Source of the DNA: Poronia punctata
Taxonomy: Eukaryota; Ascomycota; Sordariomycetes; Xylariales; Xylariaceae
DNA: 64,000 nucleotides
Assembly (NCBI GenBank): GCA_022579005.1
Contig: MU401540.1
Span: forward strand, 62,001-126,000
Direction: 5' to 3'
Positions 21,792 to 34,647 of the stretch are shown here, in pieces. Positions within the stretch are counted from its first letter, which is position 1. The number at the start of each line of letters is the position of its first letter. The position numbers and the translations under genes were made by a program. The notes under the pieces are model-generated. The model saw only the letters and a program-made list of their open reading frames with translations, did no database searches and was not told the DNA's origin.

Positions 21792-23773
21792 GGTGACTGA
21801 AACTCAAAAGCGCGTGTGCTTGGTTGGTTCTCTTTGTGCGATGATTCAGACTATCATCAAGAAGGAGAGTCAACTGGCTATTTAAACTTTCTTACACCTA
21901 CCTCCATACCTACCGTCCCCCGGTCTCCGCGGACAATAATATTTTTTTCTCCCTTCACCCCGACATTATGTTAGGTACCTACCGCCGGGGATATCGTTAC
22001 ATGGTCATGTCTTGGACGGCCCCCGCCCCTACGGGAAATGTTGTAAGCCTTAGTAAGGTAGACAAACCTAGTTTCCCCAGCTTGCCAACATGCCGTATAT
22101 ATTGCGACGAATCCCCAAGGGGAAGGAGCCATTACATTTTGGGATTCTAGGCTTCATGGATCCTTGACATGCATATGTTGCTTCTTTTTCTTGCGTGATC
22201 TAGGTATATTATTAGTAGGTACTTAGCTACTTACTATTTCCTTTATAAGTTATTCGTTCCCATCTCTGTTCCCCATTAGAGGAAAAAAAGAATCGCTGGT
22301 ATTATTATATCCGGCCTAAGATTAGGCATGCCGTCCCTTCAGTTAGGTACGTCTGGAAAGCATGTTATGGGTTTAGCCTTCCGATTGGGCTATTTCACCA
22401 CTGGATCATTGTAGGTTAGTTGAGTGGGAATATCAGTTGGATATGTATGCCTTCTCGTGTTTTAGTATACCGTAAGTGCGTACCTTACCGGGCCCTTGAT
22501 GATGAATGAAGCTTATGTTTAGGTAGTGTTAGACGGGTTTATTATGCACGTAAGAAACCGGCCCATGGGCTCTTGGCAGCTTCGCCGACATCAGAAGACG
22601 ACAGTTGTAGGTGCGGCTTACATAACACTGGGGAAATGGGCACTCGAGGGGCCAGACACGCCAGGTATAGCTCCTTACCTAAGCTTGATGTTTTTGGGCT
22701 ATAGCCCAAGGTAGGTATTGTTTCCCTTTTGGTATTCTGTTTCATGCATGGCTGTTATCTAAGTACCTATGTTATATCAAACCTTGGTCGATAGGCAAGG
22801 CGGACCAACCTTGAACACATAGCACCCACCTACCTCAGTCTCTATGAGGGGTTGAAACTTTGGAAAATGAAAGGAGGCCTATGTAGGTATGTACGTGTAG
22901 GTAGGTAAGTAGGTATGTATTTGTAGGCACAAAGACCAGAAATAACACAACGCATCCATAAAGTTATTAACCTAGGCTAAGCCGGCCAAGACCAATGTTG
23001 ATATAAATAACAACTGCACCAGTACCCGAAGACCTCCGGAGTCCGGAATCCGCGATTCAAAAAGGCATAATAAGTGGATCGGATCATTCATTTGGGTTCA
23101 GGGACCGATAAGAGGTAATAAGTACACAGAAACAACTCGAGGTACCTAGTGGATGTAGATTGATTTACAGTACATCCAAGTCCTTACTGATATCGAGAAT
23201 TTTGAATAATCAGGACATTAATAGATTTTGGGGGTTATATATAAGAAGTGAGTACTTGTCGCTTGTTAAGGGGAAACTACGACTTGGTCCATTTGTAAAG
23301 AAAGGCAGCGACATTGGTTATCTACATCCTTGTATCTGGTACGACTGCAAGATACCTTCATATTTACTTGTAGGACCTTATCAGGAGTTCCGTCGGGGTA
23401 AAACCTACGGTATAATGCATAAACCCCTTATTGAGAAAATAAACATTACGTAATAATAACAGGTATGTAGGCTACGCCCCGTGTACCGTAGGTTACGTGT
23501 AGAATACGAGCGGACCTCGTACCCCCAAACTTACGTACGTGCGTACATGGTTGCCGCTTTGAGATTTGGCATTTGCGCGTCACCGGGACGCCGAATCTTC
23601 CCTCCCAACACCTATCGATCCACAATAGACATACCGACCTGGTTACGAAAGCAGGGCTTCTGGAGTTGAAACAGGGCCGCCTAATGCATGGACTGGGCCC
23701 TTTTGGATCCGGACAAGTTTAGTGAGGTTTCTATCGAGACACTTAACACATCGCCTGTTATCGGCTTTGCAAG
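21792..23773. other. long intergenic region
   Basis: Nearly 2 kb without a supported gene. It is the shared upstream region of the divergent secreted-protein and GID5 genes. It contains many TAGGTAGGTA/TACCTACC words (for example around 22880-22920). A 97-residue frame at 23160-23453 lacks domains or splice partners and is rejected. Confidence 0.5.
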
Positions 23774-26700
23774 ATGGAGCTCGATCCGCAGACCATCATA
23801 GCCCAGCTCAACGCCGGGGCCGCCGACCGCGTTGCTGCTCTTCGCTCGCTCAAGAATGATGTGATCGGAGACGTACGGAAGAAAGCGCTATGGGTTCAGT
23901 TTGGCCTCATTCCTCACCTCGTGAGACTTCTACCCACCACATCATCGCCACAATCCAACATCTCGGGAACAAAAAAACCAGACTTCGACCAGACGGGGAT
24001 ACCGCGCTTCCTGGATATCGATACCGAACGCTACATCCAGCTACAAGCACTGCAGCTATTGAATTCCCTTGCGAATGGTACGCCCGCCGTTTCTTTCCAT
24101 CTCACATATGCCTAGTGACCGTATTCAACTGGCCAAAAGCTAACGCATCTTCCGCACTCTCCAGCCGGTCCTGCATTCCTCTCCCCGCTTTACGTCTGCG
24201 GCGTACTTCCTGCTGTACTTAGAGACTCTTGCTTCCGAAATAGCCACCCAGAAATATCAAATGCCGCCCTCCACGTAGTAGAGAACATTGCTATAGCTAC
24301 CGAGTCTGCCTCGTCCAGTTCGCCCATCACCCCGACATCTTTGGCAGAGACCATATTTTCCGAAAGAACCCTCAAGGGTTTCTACGACATCTTAAATCAG
24401 CGGCCGGTGAACCACCAAGCCGAGACTCAGATAGGGATTGTGGCTTACCTGGTCAGGAGCTTCTGTCGCGAAGAACACCACCGGACCGCGTTAGTGGAGG
24501 CCGGTATTCTAGATGCACTTGCTACAAGAGTGGCAAGCTTTGTTGTGGCCAAGGGATATGTACTTCCCAACGCCGGGATTTGTGCCGAAGTAGAGGGGCT
24601 CATGGAATACATACCCGACCCTCCTGCTACGCCTCCGGAACGTTTAGACGAGGTATTCGGTGCTATCGCCGCTATCATCACAGACTCTACTTTCCGAGCT
24701 GGCAAACTCGTATATTCGCCCTCAATCCTTGCCATCTTCCCCATTCTCGGTCGTGGTCGCTCATCCCCGGCTGAAGTTGTACTACCCTGCCGGTTTCCAA
24801 CGCGTCCAGGGGCGGACCAAATGGAAATGCTGCTCCCTGCGACCTGGGGCCGGGGCCATAGCTATGATGGAGGCTTCTTGTCGCCAATCGTTGCACCTTC
24901 CGTCGACAGCGCTAGTACTAACAGCCGGCCGTCGGCAAAATTGCAGACCAGCCTAATATCTTGGAGCCCGCCGGAAGATAACGCGGCGCGTAGTGCGGAC
25001 ACGGCCCCCGCAGATGCCGAAACCCCACTGGTGCCGTGGCTGGTCCACATCGTGCACACGAATGGGGGTACTGTAGCGCTTATGGCCGCCTCAGTGCTGG
25101 CTTCTCTTTTCAAGGCCGGGTTCGCCATGAGATCGAGGGAGGCAAACCTAAGTTTATTAGTCGTCCCAGTTCTGGTGGAGATGCTGGAGAGATCACAGAC
25201 CAAGTCCAGAGAGTCTCTCGGCATCAACACGAACCGTAAAGCAATAGCGAAACTGAATGTGACCGAACAAGTTCCCGTGGTTCTTGCTCGGCTTATTACC
25301 GACAGCGAACCCATGCAGATCGCTGCGGCGGATTGCAATGCCGTCAGGATCTTGTGCAAGCTGTTCAAGAGCACGTATGACAAGTCCCAGCCTAGCACCG
25401 AACACCAGTCATGGGTCGCGAGCATTGCATGCGTTGATGTCCCAGGCAACATGGGGCCGGAGTGCCGGTTGGGCGACAAGGGTTTGTCCCCACAACTTAT
25501 CCATCGCAGACGGGTGAGGGAGAGCACCATGAGGGCGCTTGGTACTCTAGCAACCTTCAGGGAGACTTTCCGCAAAGCAATTGTGGAACAGGAAGTCATG
25601 AGTTACGTCATCGACTCGCTCAAACAATTCGCCAGTGCTTCTGACGGGAAGTCTCGAGATCGGTCACAGCCAAGCCAGGCCAACGTTGACGTTAACGCTA
25701 ACGGCAATGGCAATAGCGGTGGCATCTCGCGTGGCGGTGCCTCACAGGCTCTGGAAGAGAACCCAGTACCGGTCGTAATCTCAGCGTGCTACCTTCTCAA
25801 GATGTTGGCTCGCTCTCCTGGCATTCTGCGTACTTGGTTGGTGGACCACTCGGTCGAAGAACCCCTATTGCAATTGTTGGTTCACCATGATGTCGATGTT
25901 CAGATTGCTGTATCTGCTTGCATATGCAACCTTTTGCCGGAGTTCAGCCCCATGAGAGAAGTGAGTATTATCCTAAGCCAGACTAGTCGGTTTCTAAGAA
26001 AAATGTGCTAACCATCAGATATCTAGCCCCTAGTGAAGAACGGCGTGATGGAGATCCTATGCGAACAGACACATTCTCTTAACTCGGAGCTCAGACTAAA
26101 TGCTCTGTGGGCGCTGAAACATGTGGTAGATTCAGGCAGCGTCGAGTTTAAGAAGCGATGCCTGGAGAAGCTCGGGGCTGGGTGGCTTGTTCAACTTATC
26201 TGCGACGATACCGAGGACAGAGCTCTAGAAACACCAGATGCCATGGATGAGGATGTGGACATGGGGTCGACGGACGAGCAGACTGGCACATGGCCGACGA
26301 ATTCGTCGACAGGAGGTCAATCGGATATCCCGATCCTCGGTCGAGCGCGGTTGCACTTGGACGGCGTCAAAGAATCGGAACCGAACCCCAGCCGCAAAGC
26401 TAGGCAAGACGATTTGGCTATACAAGAACAGGGACTCGGCTTCGTGAGGAATCTGATCGGCGGCGGGCACTCGGTCGATTCGCCCCAAGACACAACCGAG
26501 ATGATCGATCATCTCCTAGACGTCTTCGGGCAGGATCATCTTTTCGGGATTCTAGCGTCCAAGTTGAAGTCCAAAGTTACACATCCACTCGCCCGGCGGG
26601 GTGGTAGCAGTAGCCCCTCCGAGGCCCGCGTATTACCTCCCCAAGCCAAGATGATAGCAGCAGTCATCTACGTGTTAATCCACATCGCGGCTGGGGTACC

Positions 26701-26983
26701 GCGACACCGCCAGCTTATCATCTCTCAAACCGATCTTCTAAGACAGCTACCAAGGTTGTTCAGCAGCCAAGAGCCTGAAGTCCGCGTGGCATTGTGTCAC
26801 TTGGTGAACAATCTGACCTGGCAGGACGATTCTAGTGATCAAGCCGGTTGCCACCAACGGACCACGGAGCTGAAGAATATGGGCTTCCTCAAGAAACTGG
26901 AACACCTGGGCTCTTCTGACGCGGAGCTCGATGTACGCGAGCGCGCTAAATCCGCCTTGTGGCAGATGAAACAGAGCCATTGA
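23774..26983 (+). CDS. gid5: ARMC8/GID5 (Vid28) subunit of the GID/CTLH ubiquitin ligase
   Basis: Exons 23774-24077, 24165-25960 and 26027-26983 splice to 1018 residues. The chain is made of armadillo repeats. Blocks closely resemble animal ARMC8 and yeast Vid28: AALRSLKNDVIGDVRKKALW at the start, CICNLLPEFSPMREPLVKNG across the second junction, LRLNALWALKHVV, and VRVALCHLVNNLTWQDD with RAKSALWQMKQ at the end. The third exon must begin after TCTAG at 26026, because the earlier AG would give a stop. In yeast GID5 is the scaffold that docks the substrate receptor (Gid4 or Gid10) onto the E3 ligase that degrades gluconeogenic enzymes. A low-complexity Asn/Gly insert (NVDVNANGNGNSGG) interrupts the repeats. 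Two acidic loops also occur near the C-terminal third. Confidence 0.9.
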
Positions 26984-28904
26984 GGGACTTCATCGTGGAC
27001 GGACGATGTTGTGTCGTGGTCAAACGAGATGGAAATGTAAGTAGAAGTGCAAGGGCACATAAATAAGACACAAGACACAGGACAGGGCGCTGGACAGGGC
27101 GCTGGACAGGACACAGGACACAGGACACAGGACAACGGTCACAGCCGTACTAATGATACTACGAGCTTCATATTTATTTTTTCTACTTGATTGTATTGTA
27201 TGACGAGCGGATGATAGCGGCAAGGCAGCATAACTGGCGCATTGGGAGGTTCATTTTTATAACAGTTCGGCTGTACCCGGGAATAATGCATGTCGTTAAA
27301 AGGGCAGTCAAGTGGCGGTTTGGGCGTTTGTACCTTTTAAGATATTGTTCGTTTTCGGGTTTCTATATAGGTAGTTGCGTAGTGAATAGTAATTATAGTG
27401 GAAGAGTCTATAATGGAAAACAAGCAATAGATCAAACGTCCTTCGGGACATACCAAGAATGACAACCTACGTGGTACAATAGTGTTGTGTTTTTTTAAAG
27501 CCCCGGAATTTGTGATTTACTTTCTCCTTCTCCCCCTTTCCTTCCCTTCCGTATCCGACCTACGTTAGGTATCTTTTCATCCTGACAGGACCTTGTCCTT
27601 CTCCCCCTCCGAACAGTTATATTGCCGTTCCTCCCCTGCAACCGCAAGAAATAGACGTTGTCTAAACACAGCACAAGAGTACCATAACACCAGAACAACT
27701 ACCACCGGCAGGGATCAAAGAAATCATACCTCTAGGTGCTCTCGGCCGAACCCCCCAAGCAAAACAGTGCTCACGGTCGAGGCAAATAAGACGGATGTCG
27801 AGCGCAGGAGGAAGACGACGGACTTAGGTAGGGACTACTAGGGGGGGGTTGGGAGTGGTGATAATACCATGATGGAGGGAAATGTTGTTTGTAAGTGGAC
27901 AGAGGGATCTATGTCAACAAATTTAATTAGGTTTAGTTCTCTGGTATCATTTTTTGCTTGATGAGATGCGACGAGGAGTGGTTTGATTTAACTAACTGTC
28001 AGTTAAGTCACGTTTAGATTACTAAGTAGGTAGGTATGTATGTTTATGTAAGCATTTTTCACCTACTGTAAGGAGTTCGCGACGCTCTATAGCTGACTAT
28101 AGATATTTTATATAGTATTTCAAAAACAAAGCAAAAATACAAATATGTAACATAGGTAGGTAGGTACTTTCGGAAGCAGATATTTATTTAGAACGATGTG
28201 GCTAAGGTCATGGGAAGAGTTATTTTTTTCTTTTTTTTTTTTTGCTCTCATATATATACGCCCTCCTTGCCCCCTTGTTTAAATCTTTAACCGCCTTACG
28301 TACGTGTACGTATGTATGTGACAATACGATATGACGATCTCCCGGAGAGGGGATCGGGGTTTTTTTAAACCACAACGGCCATAACCCCACCTCCTTTCTA
28401 CCTCCTTTCCTCCATCTACGAGCAACTCCCCTGTCTTAACTAGGCAACTTATACAGTAGAATCTTCACAAAACCATTGAATCCAATCTCACCCACATGTA
28501 CTGTGCGTGATAGATAGATATTGAGCTGATGATGTCGTCGCCATCGTCGATAGAGTTAGACTACTGTGTATGGTTAATCTACACCTACTTGCGAGCTTGC
28601 GTACTCCTCTTAAAGACACGGGAACCTTACCATCGTATGTATGGGTTCACCTCGATCCTGCTCATTGCTAGCTATTATCACACATATATATATATGCGTC
28701 TAGGTATGCGTTAGATAGGTACGTACCTGAGGGCATACAACATAAGTGGAGTTGGGTTCGATTTTTAATAGTGCTATATGGTTATTCCGCCTTTGGCTCT
28801 TTGCGTCTAGGTATTCTGTGCCGAGACAGAAATGGAAGTAAAAAGTGCCGAAGTATCCGAATTGTCTTGTCTACAACTTGCAAGCAAGTTGCATAGAGTA
28901 TATA
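26984..28904. other. intergenic region leading to the inverted-repeat element
   Basis: No gene is supported. Contents: GGACA-type tandem repeat directly downstream of gid5 (separate entry), a G8 run near 27841, several TAGGTAGGTA words, and homopolymer A/T tracts. Open frames of 60-90 residues are judged random. Confidence 0.5.
27066..27134. repeat. GGACAGGGCGCT / GGACACA tandem repeat
   Basis: About 70 bp built from GACACA, GGACAGGGCGCT (twice) and GGACACA (three times), lying roughly 80 bp past the gid5 stop and so probably in its 3' UTR. Strong C-poor/G-rich strand bias. Confidence 0.8.
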
Positions 28905-29095
28905 GATGACCTGAGGTTAACCCCCCCCCCCTGTAACCTGTAGATTACCCATGCTCACCTGTAGGTTACCCACTTCTTGGCATGTACCTAAAAGTGGGTC
29001 GGTACTTGGAATTTTAAGGAAATTATTTTTGCAAAATATGCATTTTTAAAAAAAGTTTTTTTTTTTGGCTTATGCTACCCTATAGTTGCTTAAAA
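28905..29095 (+). repeat. left terminal inverted repeat
   Basis: Arm of the 2.9-kb element. It contains two direct copies of ACCTGTAG(A/G)TTACCCA at 28936-28951 and 28957-28972, 21 bp apart from start to start, which could be paired transposase-binding sites. GC content drops sharply after about 29015. Confidence 0.85.
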
Positions 29096-31590
29096 GCCTT
29101 AAAATTAAATTTTTTAAAAAAATAAAATAAAATTTAAATTTTTTCTTTTAATATTAAGCTAAAAATATAAATATATATAATTAAAAGCTATTAATTTATA
29201 TATTTAAGTTTTATAATATTTAAATTTATAAATAAATATAAAAAGATTAATTTATAAAATATAATAAATAAGCTATATAACTTATATATAAAAATAGTAA
29301 AACGTTATTAAATATATAGTATTTTATTAAATAAATATATATATATATAATTATTATAATAAAACTTATAAAATAAGGTTTAATTATATATAAAATATTA
29401 GTTTAAGTTTAATAATTATAAAATATTATTTAAAATAGTATTTTATAAATTTAATTAATTATAAAATAGTAAAAAGTAGTTAAAAAAGTCAACTTATTAA
29501 TTTATATAAATAAGTAAATATAAGCTTAGTAATTATTTATTTTAAGCTTTAATAAAAAATATTAAGTATTAAATAAAAATAATAATTATATAGTTTTTAA
29601 ATATTTATAGTTATATTTATATTTTAAAATAATAAATATAATTAATATAATATTAATATAATAAATAATTTAATAATAAAAGTAAACTAATTAAAACTTA
29701 TTATATTATAAATATATATTTTATAAAAATATTTAAAAACTTAATATAAAAAATATTAAATATAAGTTTATTATTTATTATTAAAGTATATAATAATTTA
29801 AAATAAAAATATTAAATTATAAATTAGTATTTAATTATTTTATATAAGTATTAAAATAATATTATTATAATAATTATAAAACTAATTTTATAAAAAAATA
29901 AGTTTATAAAGTAAATTAAGTATTTTATAACATTTTAATTTTTTTAAAAAAGAATTGCTTTATAAAATAAGTTTAGTAGCTATTATATAAACCTACTTTT
30001 TAAAAAATGCATATTTTATAAAAATAATTTCTTTAAAATTTTAAGTATTAACTTACTTTTAAGTATATATTAAAAAGTAAATAACTTATAAAAAGTATAT
30101 AAATAACTTAAAGTTAACCCTTTTTTATAACATATAAATTACTTATACTTACTTATAAATTATTTATTTTTTAATATATACTTAAAAGTATATTAGTACT
30201 TAAAAATGTTAAAAAATTATATTTAAAAAAAATCTTTTTTTTAAAAAGTAGTTTTATATATTAGCAAGTTAACTTACTTTATAAAGCAATTTTTAAAGTT
30301 TATATTTTTAATATAATATAAAAATTAAATTAAAACTAATATATAGTATTTAATTTAATAAAATCATTTTTAAAAACTTAATCTTTATAATTATTATAAT
30401 AATATTAGTTTAATACTTAATTATATAAAAAGTTTAATTATTTAATTTAAATTTAATATTTAATATATTAAGTTTTAAATATTTAAATAAATATTATATA
30501 TATAATATAATAGTTTTAATAATAGTTAAATTTAATTTTTTTTTTAATTAATATAATTATATTAACTAAACGTTTTATTATAAATATATAAATAACTATA
30601 AATATATATAAATTATTAGTTTATTTTTTAAAAGTATTTTCTTTTTTTATTTATTATAATTAAATTATATATTTAATATATATTACTATTATATTAGCTT
30701 TATATTATTAAAGCTTTGCTATTATTAGTAAATAAGCTTATATTTAATTAGCTTTATAAATTAAATTAGCTTATTTTAGCTATACTTTTATTATTAATAA
30801 ATAACTTATTAATATATTTTATTTATTATAATTAAACTAAATTTCTTATATATTATTAAAATAAATATATATATATTTAATAAAATATTAAATATTTAAT
30901 AAAAACAACTCTTTTATTTTATATATATATAATATTAAATTACTATAATTATAATATATTATTTAAAATATTATTATATTAAATATAATTAATTAAAACA
31001 AAAAGAATTTAGCTAAAAAGCTACTTTTTTAAACTTATATAGCTATAAGTAATTAAATTATAATTTATATAGTTAATAATATTAACTAAGATTTTAATTT
31101 ATATAACTTTTATTTTAAATAAAGATTTAAAATAAATAAATAATAATAATTTAAAATAAAGTATTAACCTTTTAAAATTTTTATTTAAAATAAAAGATTT
31201 TAAAATTAAAAGAGTATATTTTTTAAGTACTATATTAAAAAAATTAAAAGCTAATATATTATTAACTTTATATATAATATATATTTATATAGCTAAATAT
31301 AATATTTAAAAAATATTTTTATTTTAAAAGCTTTATATATATATATAGCTTTTAAAATGAAAATATTTATTAAATAATAAACTTTAATATATATATTTTA
31401 TTTTATATTATTTAAACAATTTATATTTAAAAAGCTCTTATTATTTTTAAATATAAGTTATATAGCTTATTTATTATATTTTATAAAGTATAAAATTATA
31501 AATAGTTTATTTTATTTTATTTTATTTTTACTTTTATTTTTATTAAGTTTTTTTTAGTTTTTTTTATTTTTTTAATTTTATTTAAAACAG

Positions 31591-31769
31591 TTTTAAAGAA
31601 CTATAGGGTAGCATCGGCCAAAACTTTTATAAAAGGTTTTTTAAAAAAAATAATTTTCTAAAATTCCTAAGTACCGACCCACTTTTAGGTACATGCCAAG
31701 AAGTGGGTAACCTACAGGTGAGCATGGGTAATCTACAGGTTACAAGGGGGGGGTTAACCTCAGGTCATC
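31591..31769 (-). repeat. right terminal inverted repeat
   Basis: Inverted copy of the left arm, including both ACCTGTAG(A/G)TTACCCA direct copies and the GCTACCCTATAGTT inner block. The homopolymer is G8 (31746-31753) against C11 on the left. Confidence 0.85.
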
Positions 31770-32305
31770 ACATCTGTCAGTTGCATATGATTATTAATAT
31801 CCCAGCTCTTGACAAACCTACCTAGGTTAGGTTAGTAGGATAAGCTCGGCCTTGAAAGCGCTTGGCCCAGAAAGCTTTTGACAGCTCGAGAAAGGCCGGG
31901 TCCCCTCCCCTTCTTCCCCATCGTAATCGCGGGCTTGCAGGATTTAAGCCTGCAGGGAAATAGGTTATATCGAAAGACAAGACAAGAAGACGTCCTTGCT
32001 GTCAAGTTTAGGTAGCATTTTGGGAGGTGGGGTCATCGAGCTGATCTCCACCTCTCCCCTCAAGTTGGAAAGTTGCACTAACCCGATAAAGGTCTTAAGT
32101 GCTAGCATTCAAAGCGGGCCGCCACGTTGGCTGTCGATTTGTGAGCACATAATTATGGGTCAGTCAGTATGAAGTACCAGGCTGCCAGGTTGGTTGAAGA
32201 GCAAACTCCGGCCGGCTACCACCTACTCAACTACCGACATGTCCGGGTATGACGGAAGGAACATGAGGCTCCCAATGGATTATCTCTCTCCTCCACTTCT
32301 CGCCT

Positions 32306-32312
<7 letters not shown>

Positions 32313-32339
<27 letters not shown>
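32313..32339. repeat. (CT)n microsatellite
   Basis: About 13 uninterrupted CT units in the spacer downstream of the inverted-repeat element. Confidence 0.85.
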
Positions 32340-34444
32340 CCCACTCGGATAGCAAAGATGGACGAGCATTAAGGCCTTTTTAGTTATGTCATAGGACTCT
32401 GTGCTTTTATTGTTGTCTCTTAATAGAGATGCAAGTTTTGGTAGAGAGTAGGTTAGGTAGTCTAAAAAAACGCCCTTAATCCCCATTCCGTCAAGGTCGA
32501 AGTGTGTCACGCGGAACAGTTTCACATTTTTACATTTATTGCTCTCACGTAACACATACTACCTACCCGTTGCCTATAAAAGGCTTGACGCTGCAAAACG
32601 GGAATCGCAGCTGACTTTTGATAGGTTGAGGAATATGGGAATGATTGGTTGTTCTTACCTACGAGTATGCATTCCGTCGTGCCTTTCACATGTCTGGATT
32701 GGTTCAAAGGACTTACTTAACTTTTTAGGCAAGAATACGTGGAGAGAGGTAAAGAAAGAGCTAGGTTAGGGGGTAGATACTTCTCTTGGTACAAAGTGTG
32801 ATGAATCTGCAGCTTCCCCGCCGTGCCAAGAATATCAGAAGCAAGGACTTCTTTGCATTTCCATCGTGAGTTCCATAGCATGTAGTCTAGTTTAAATATT
32901 AATAAGATATTTCAGGTCTTACGAATTGAGTAAGTTTTGTAGATACCTACTATGTGGGTTAAATGCCATTTTCCTTGTTTGCCATGCTTCTGTTTTTGTG
33001 CTACCGAGAATTTCCGTCTGGCATGGTTGAAATTTCTCGCTTTTTTCTTCTTATTGACGCCCCTTCTGCTTTTCGTGCGTCTCATCAAGACCCAAGTGTC
33101 CGGACCGGCCGGTTCCCTGTCCCTTGGCAATCAAAATGACCTTATGAGCGCTAAAATGTCGAGCCACATGTACTTCAGCCCTGAAGAGGTAAAACAAATA
33201 TATCGTCATCATTCATTCTTGACGTTTCGTAATATGTGTGTTGCCGATAATAGCCCTTGCGCGCGGCTTTCTTTGTCCCTTAATCTACCCAAGTTACCTA
33301 CATATATTGATTGGTTGCAAGATATAGTTTGGACCTGTTTCGTAGTCTCTGCACTATCTTGGTATATTAGATGTGTTCCTAGATTAGGTATGTTGGGTGT
33401 TTATGCGACATATGTGCTATGTGTGTCGCAGATGATTCTCTACGTTTCCGTGTTGTAAAATGCAACGCTGGCAGTGGCTGGGAATACACATCAGAGTGAT
33501 GACAAGGTACATGATATCCCAGTAGTAATATTAGGTATCTTTATTATTTGATGAGCCGTACATGTATTCAGTAGATGTATGCCAAGACCCTTAGCGTCGG
33601 TAGCTAGTCTACCGTACTCTCTCCACTGTCCAGTCTTTGGATAAGTGGAACAACATCTACCTAGACTAGACTAAAACCCAACGACCGGGGGGGCAGGCTG
33701 CCAGGGTCTCTTGGTAATAGCATCATCGAGAAAAACATTGATGCAACGAAGGAGATTTTGTTCCAGTATGAGACAATGTGATTCCAGTAGACTTTATAGG
33801 GACTGTGATGAGTCACAAGACGGTCCCTTTCCTAAAATGAACACGGTAAAGTCACCGACCAGTGCTAGTAAGTAGTAATACCTATTACGGCTTACCCTTG
33901 CTCTCGTAAATGTCAGCTACACGGGAAGAGAAGCGCCTGCAGCAAGGCATCGTGAACCCGGCTTTGCTTGGCCAGCTGAAGGTCCGGCCCCCCGGAGTTG
34001 TTCTTGGCCATTTACTTTGTCCTTAGGCATAGGCTTGGGTCTATGGTCTAATTTGTGACGTGCACATGACCTTGAAGATGTCGATCCGGGCGGAAACCTC
34101 CAGAATATGACTGGCTCCTCCTCCGGACAACCGTGCAAGATGGTGGTGCGAATCCCTATTCTACCGTTTGTCAGACGTCAGTCAATCGCTAAGCACATCA
34201 ATCATCGCCTTCTGGGCCAAGGCTCGGGCGTTGCATGATACCTACCTCAGGTACCACGCCTATGTTCCGTACCTACTGTAAATCAAGGTTGTAGGTACCT
34301 ACCTTCTGTGTGCACGTACATTGTTTGATTGTACGTACTTGCAGGTCGTGCTTGCCATTCAACCATTGACAATACGATCGAGATCTAAACCCTTATTCGC
34401 TCCTGTCCCTTCAATCACTGCAGGAGCTCCTAGCTTTTTCGTGG

Positions 34445-34452
34445 TATAAAAA
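34445..34452 (+). promoter_or_regulatory. TATA box of the opsin-related gene
   Basis: TATAAAAA lies 196 bp before the ATG and is followed by a CT-rich tract with two CCCCT pentamers (34458-34462, 34463-34467). CCCCT is the core of the stress response element. Opsin-related proteins of the YRO2/HSP30 group are stress-induced, so a strong, inducible promoter is plausible, although elements downstream of the TATA box may only be leader sequence. Confidence 0.55.
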
Positions 34453-34647
34453 GCACACCCCTCCCCTCCCATCCTCTGTTTACCTTTTCTCCTCTTAGCA
34501 TATCTCATTTGATCGGGTTATAAGAGTTCTATCTCCGTCATCCGTACCAGCTTCGATTAAGCCTCGAGAAACAAGAGCATAATAATAATAGGCTCCCTCG
34601 ATATTATAAAGATCGACGCATAAGAAATAACAAGAAAGGATATCGGA

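Larger units (their letters stand above)
28905..31769. mobile_element. 2.9-kb element with about 190-bp terminal inverted repeats and AT-saturated interior
   Basis: Both ends begin GATGACCTGAGGTTAACC when read inward. The left arm runs to about 29095 and the right arm back to about 31591. The outer 105 bp are almost identical between arms, differing in the length of a C-run (11 versus 8) and a one-base indel; inner parts are more diverged but share GCTACCCTATAGTT. Between the arms about 2.5 kb is almost pure A and T, with the few C residues mostly followed by T, as expected after exhaustive RIP. No open frame survives. The outline is that of a class II DNA transposon or a non-autonomous derivative. 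The superfamily is not recognisable, and no clear target-site duplication was found. Confidence 0.78.
31770..34647. other. intergenic region between the element and the opsin gene
   Basis: No gene is supported in 2.9 kb. It holds a (CT)n microsatellite at about 32313-32339 and one TACGAGTA (32660). A 168-residue frame at 32952-33458 is hydrophobic but has no domain, no homologue I recognise and a non-coding-like codon mix, so it is not called. The right end is the opsin promoter. Confidence 0.45.

Noticed and set aside
28905..31769. AT-rich tract as a centromere core or mitochondrial insertion
   Set aside because: Precise terminal inverted repeats and only 2.9 kb length fit a transposon; no mitochondrial gene motif or tRNA is present.
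32952..33458. 168-residue hydrophobic open frame downstream of the inverted-repeat element
   Set aside because: No domain, no clear membrane topology, no splice partner, and surrounding spacer composition; most likely chance.
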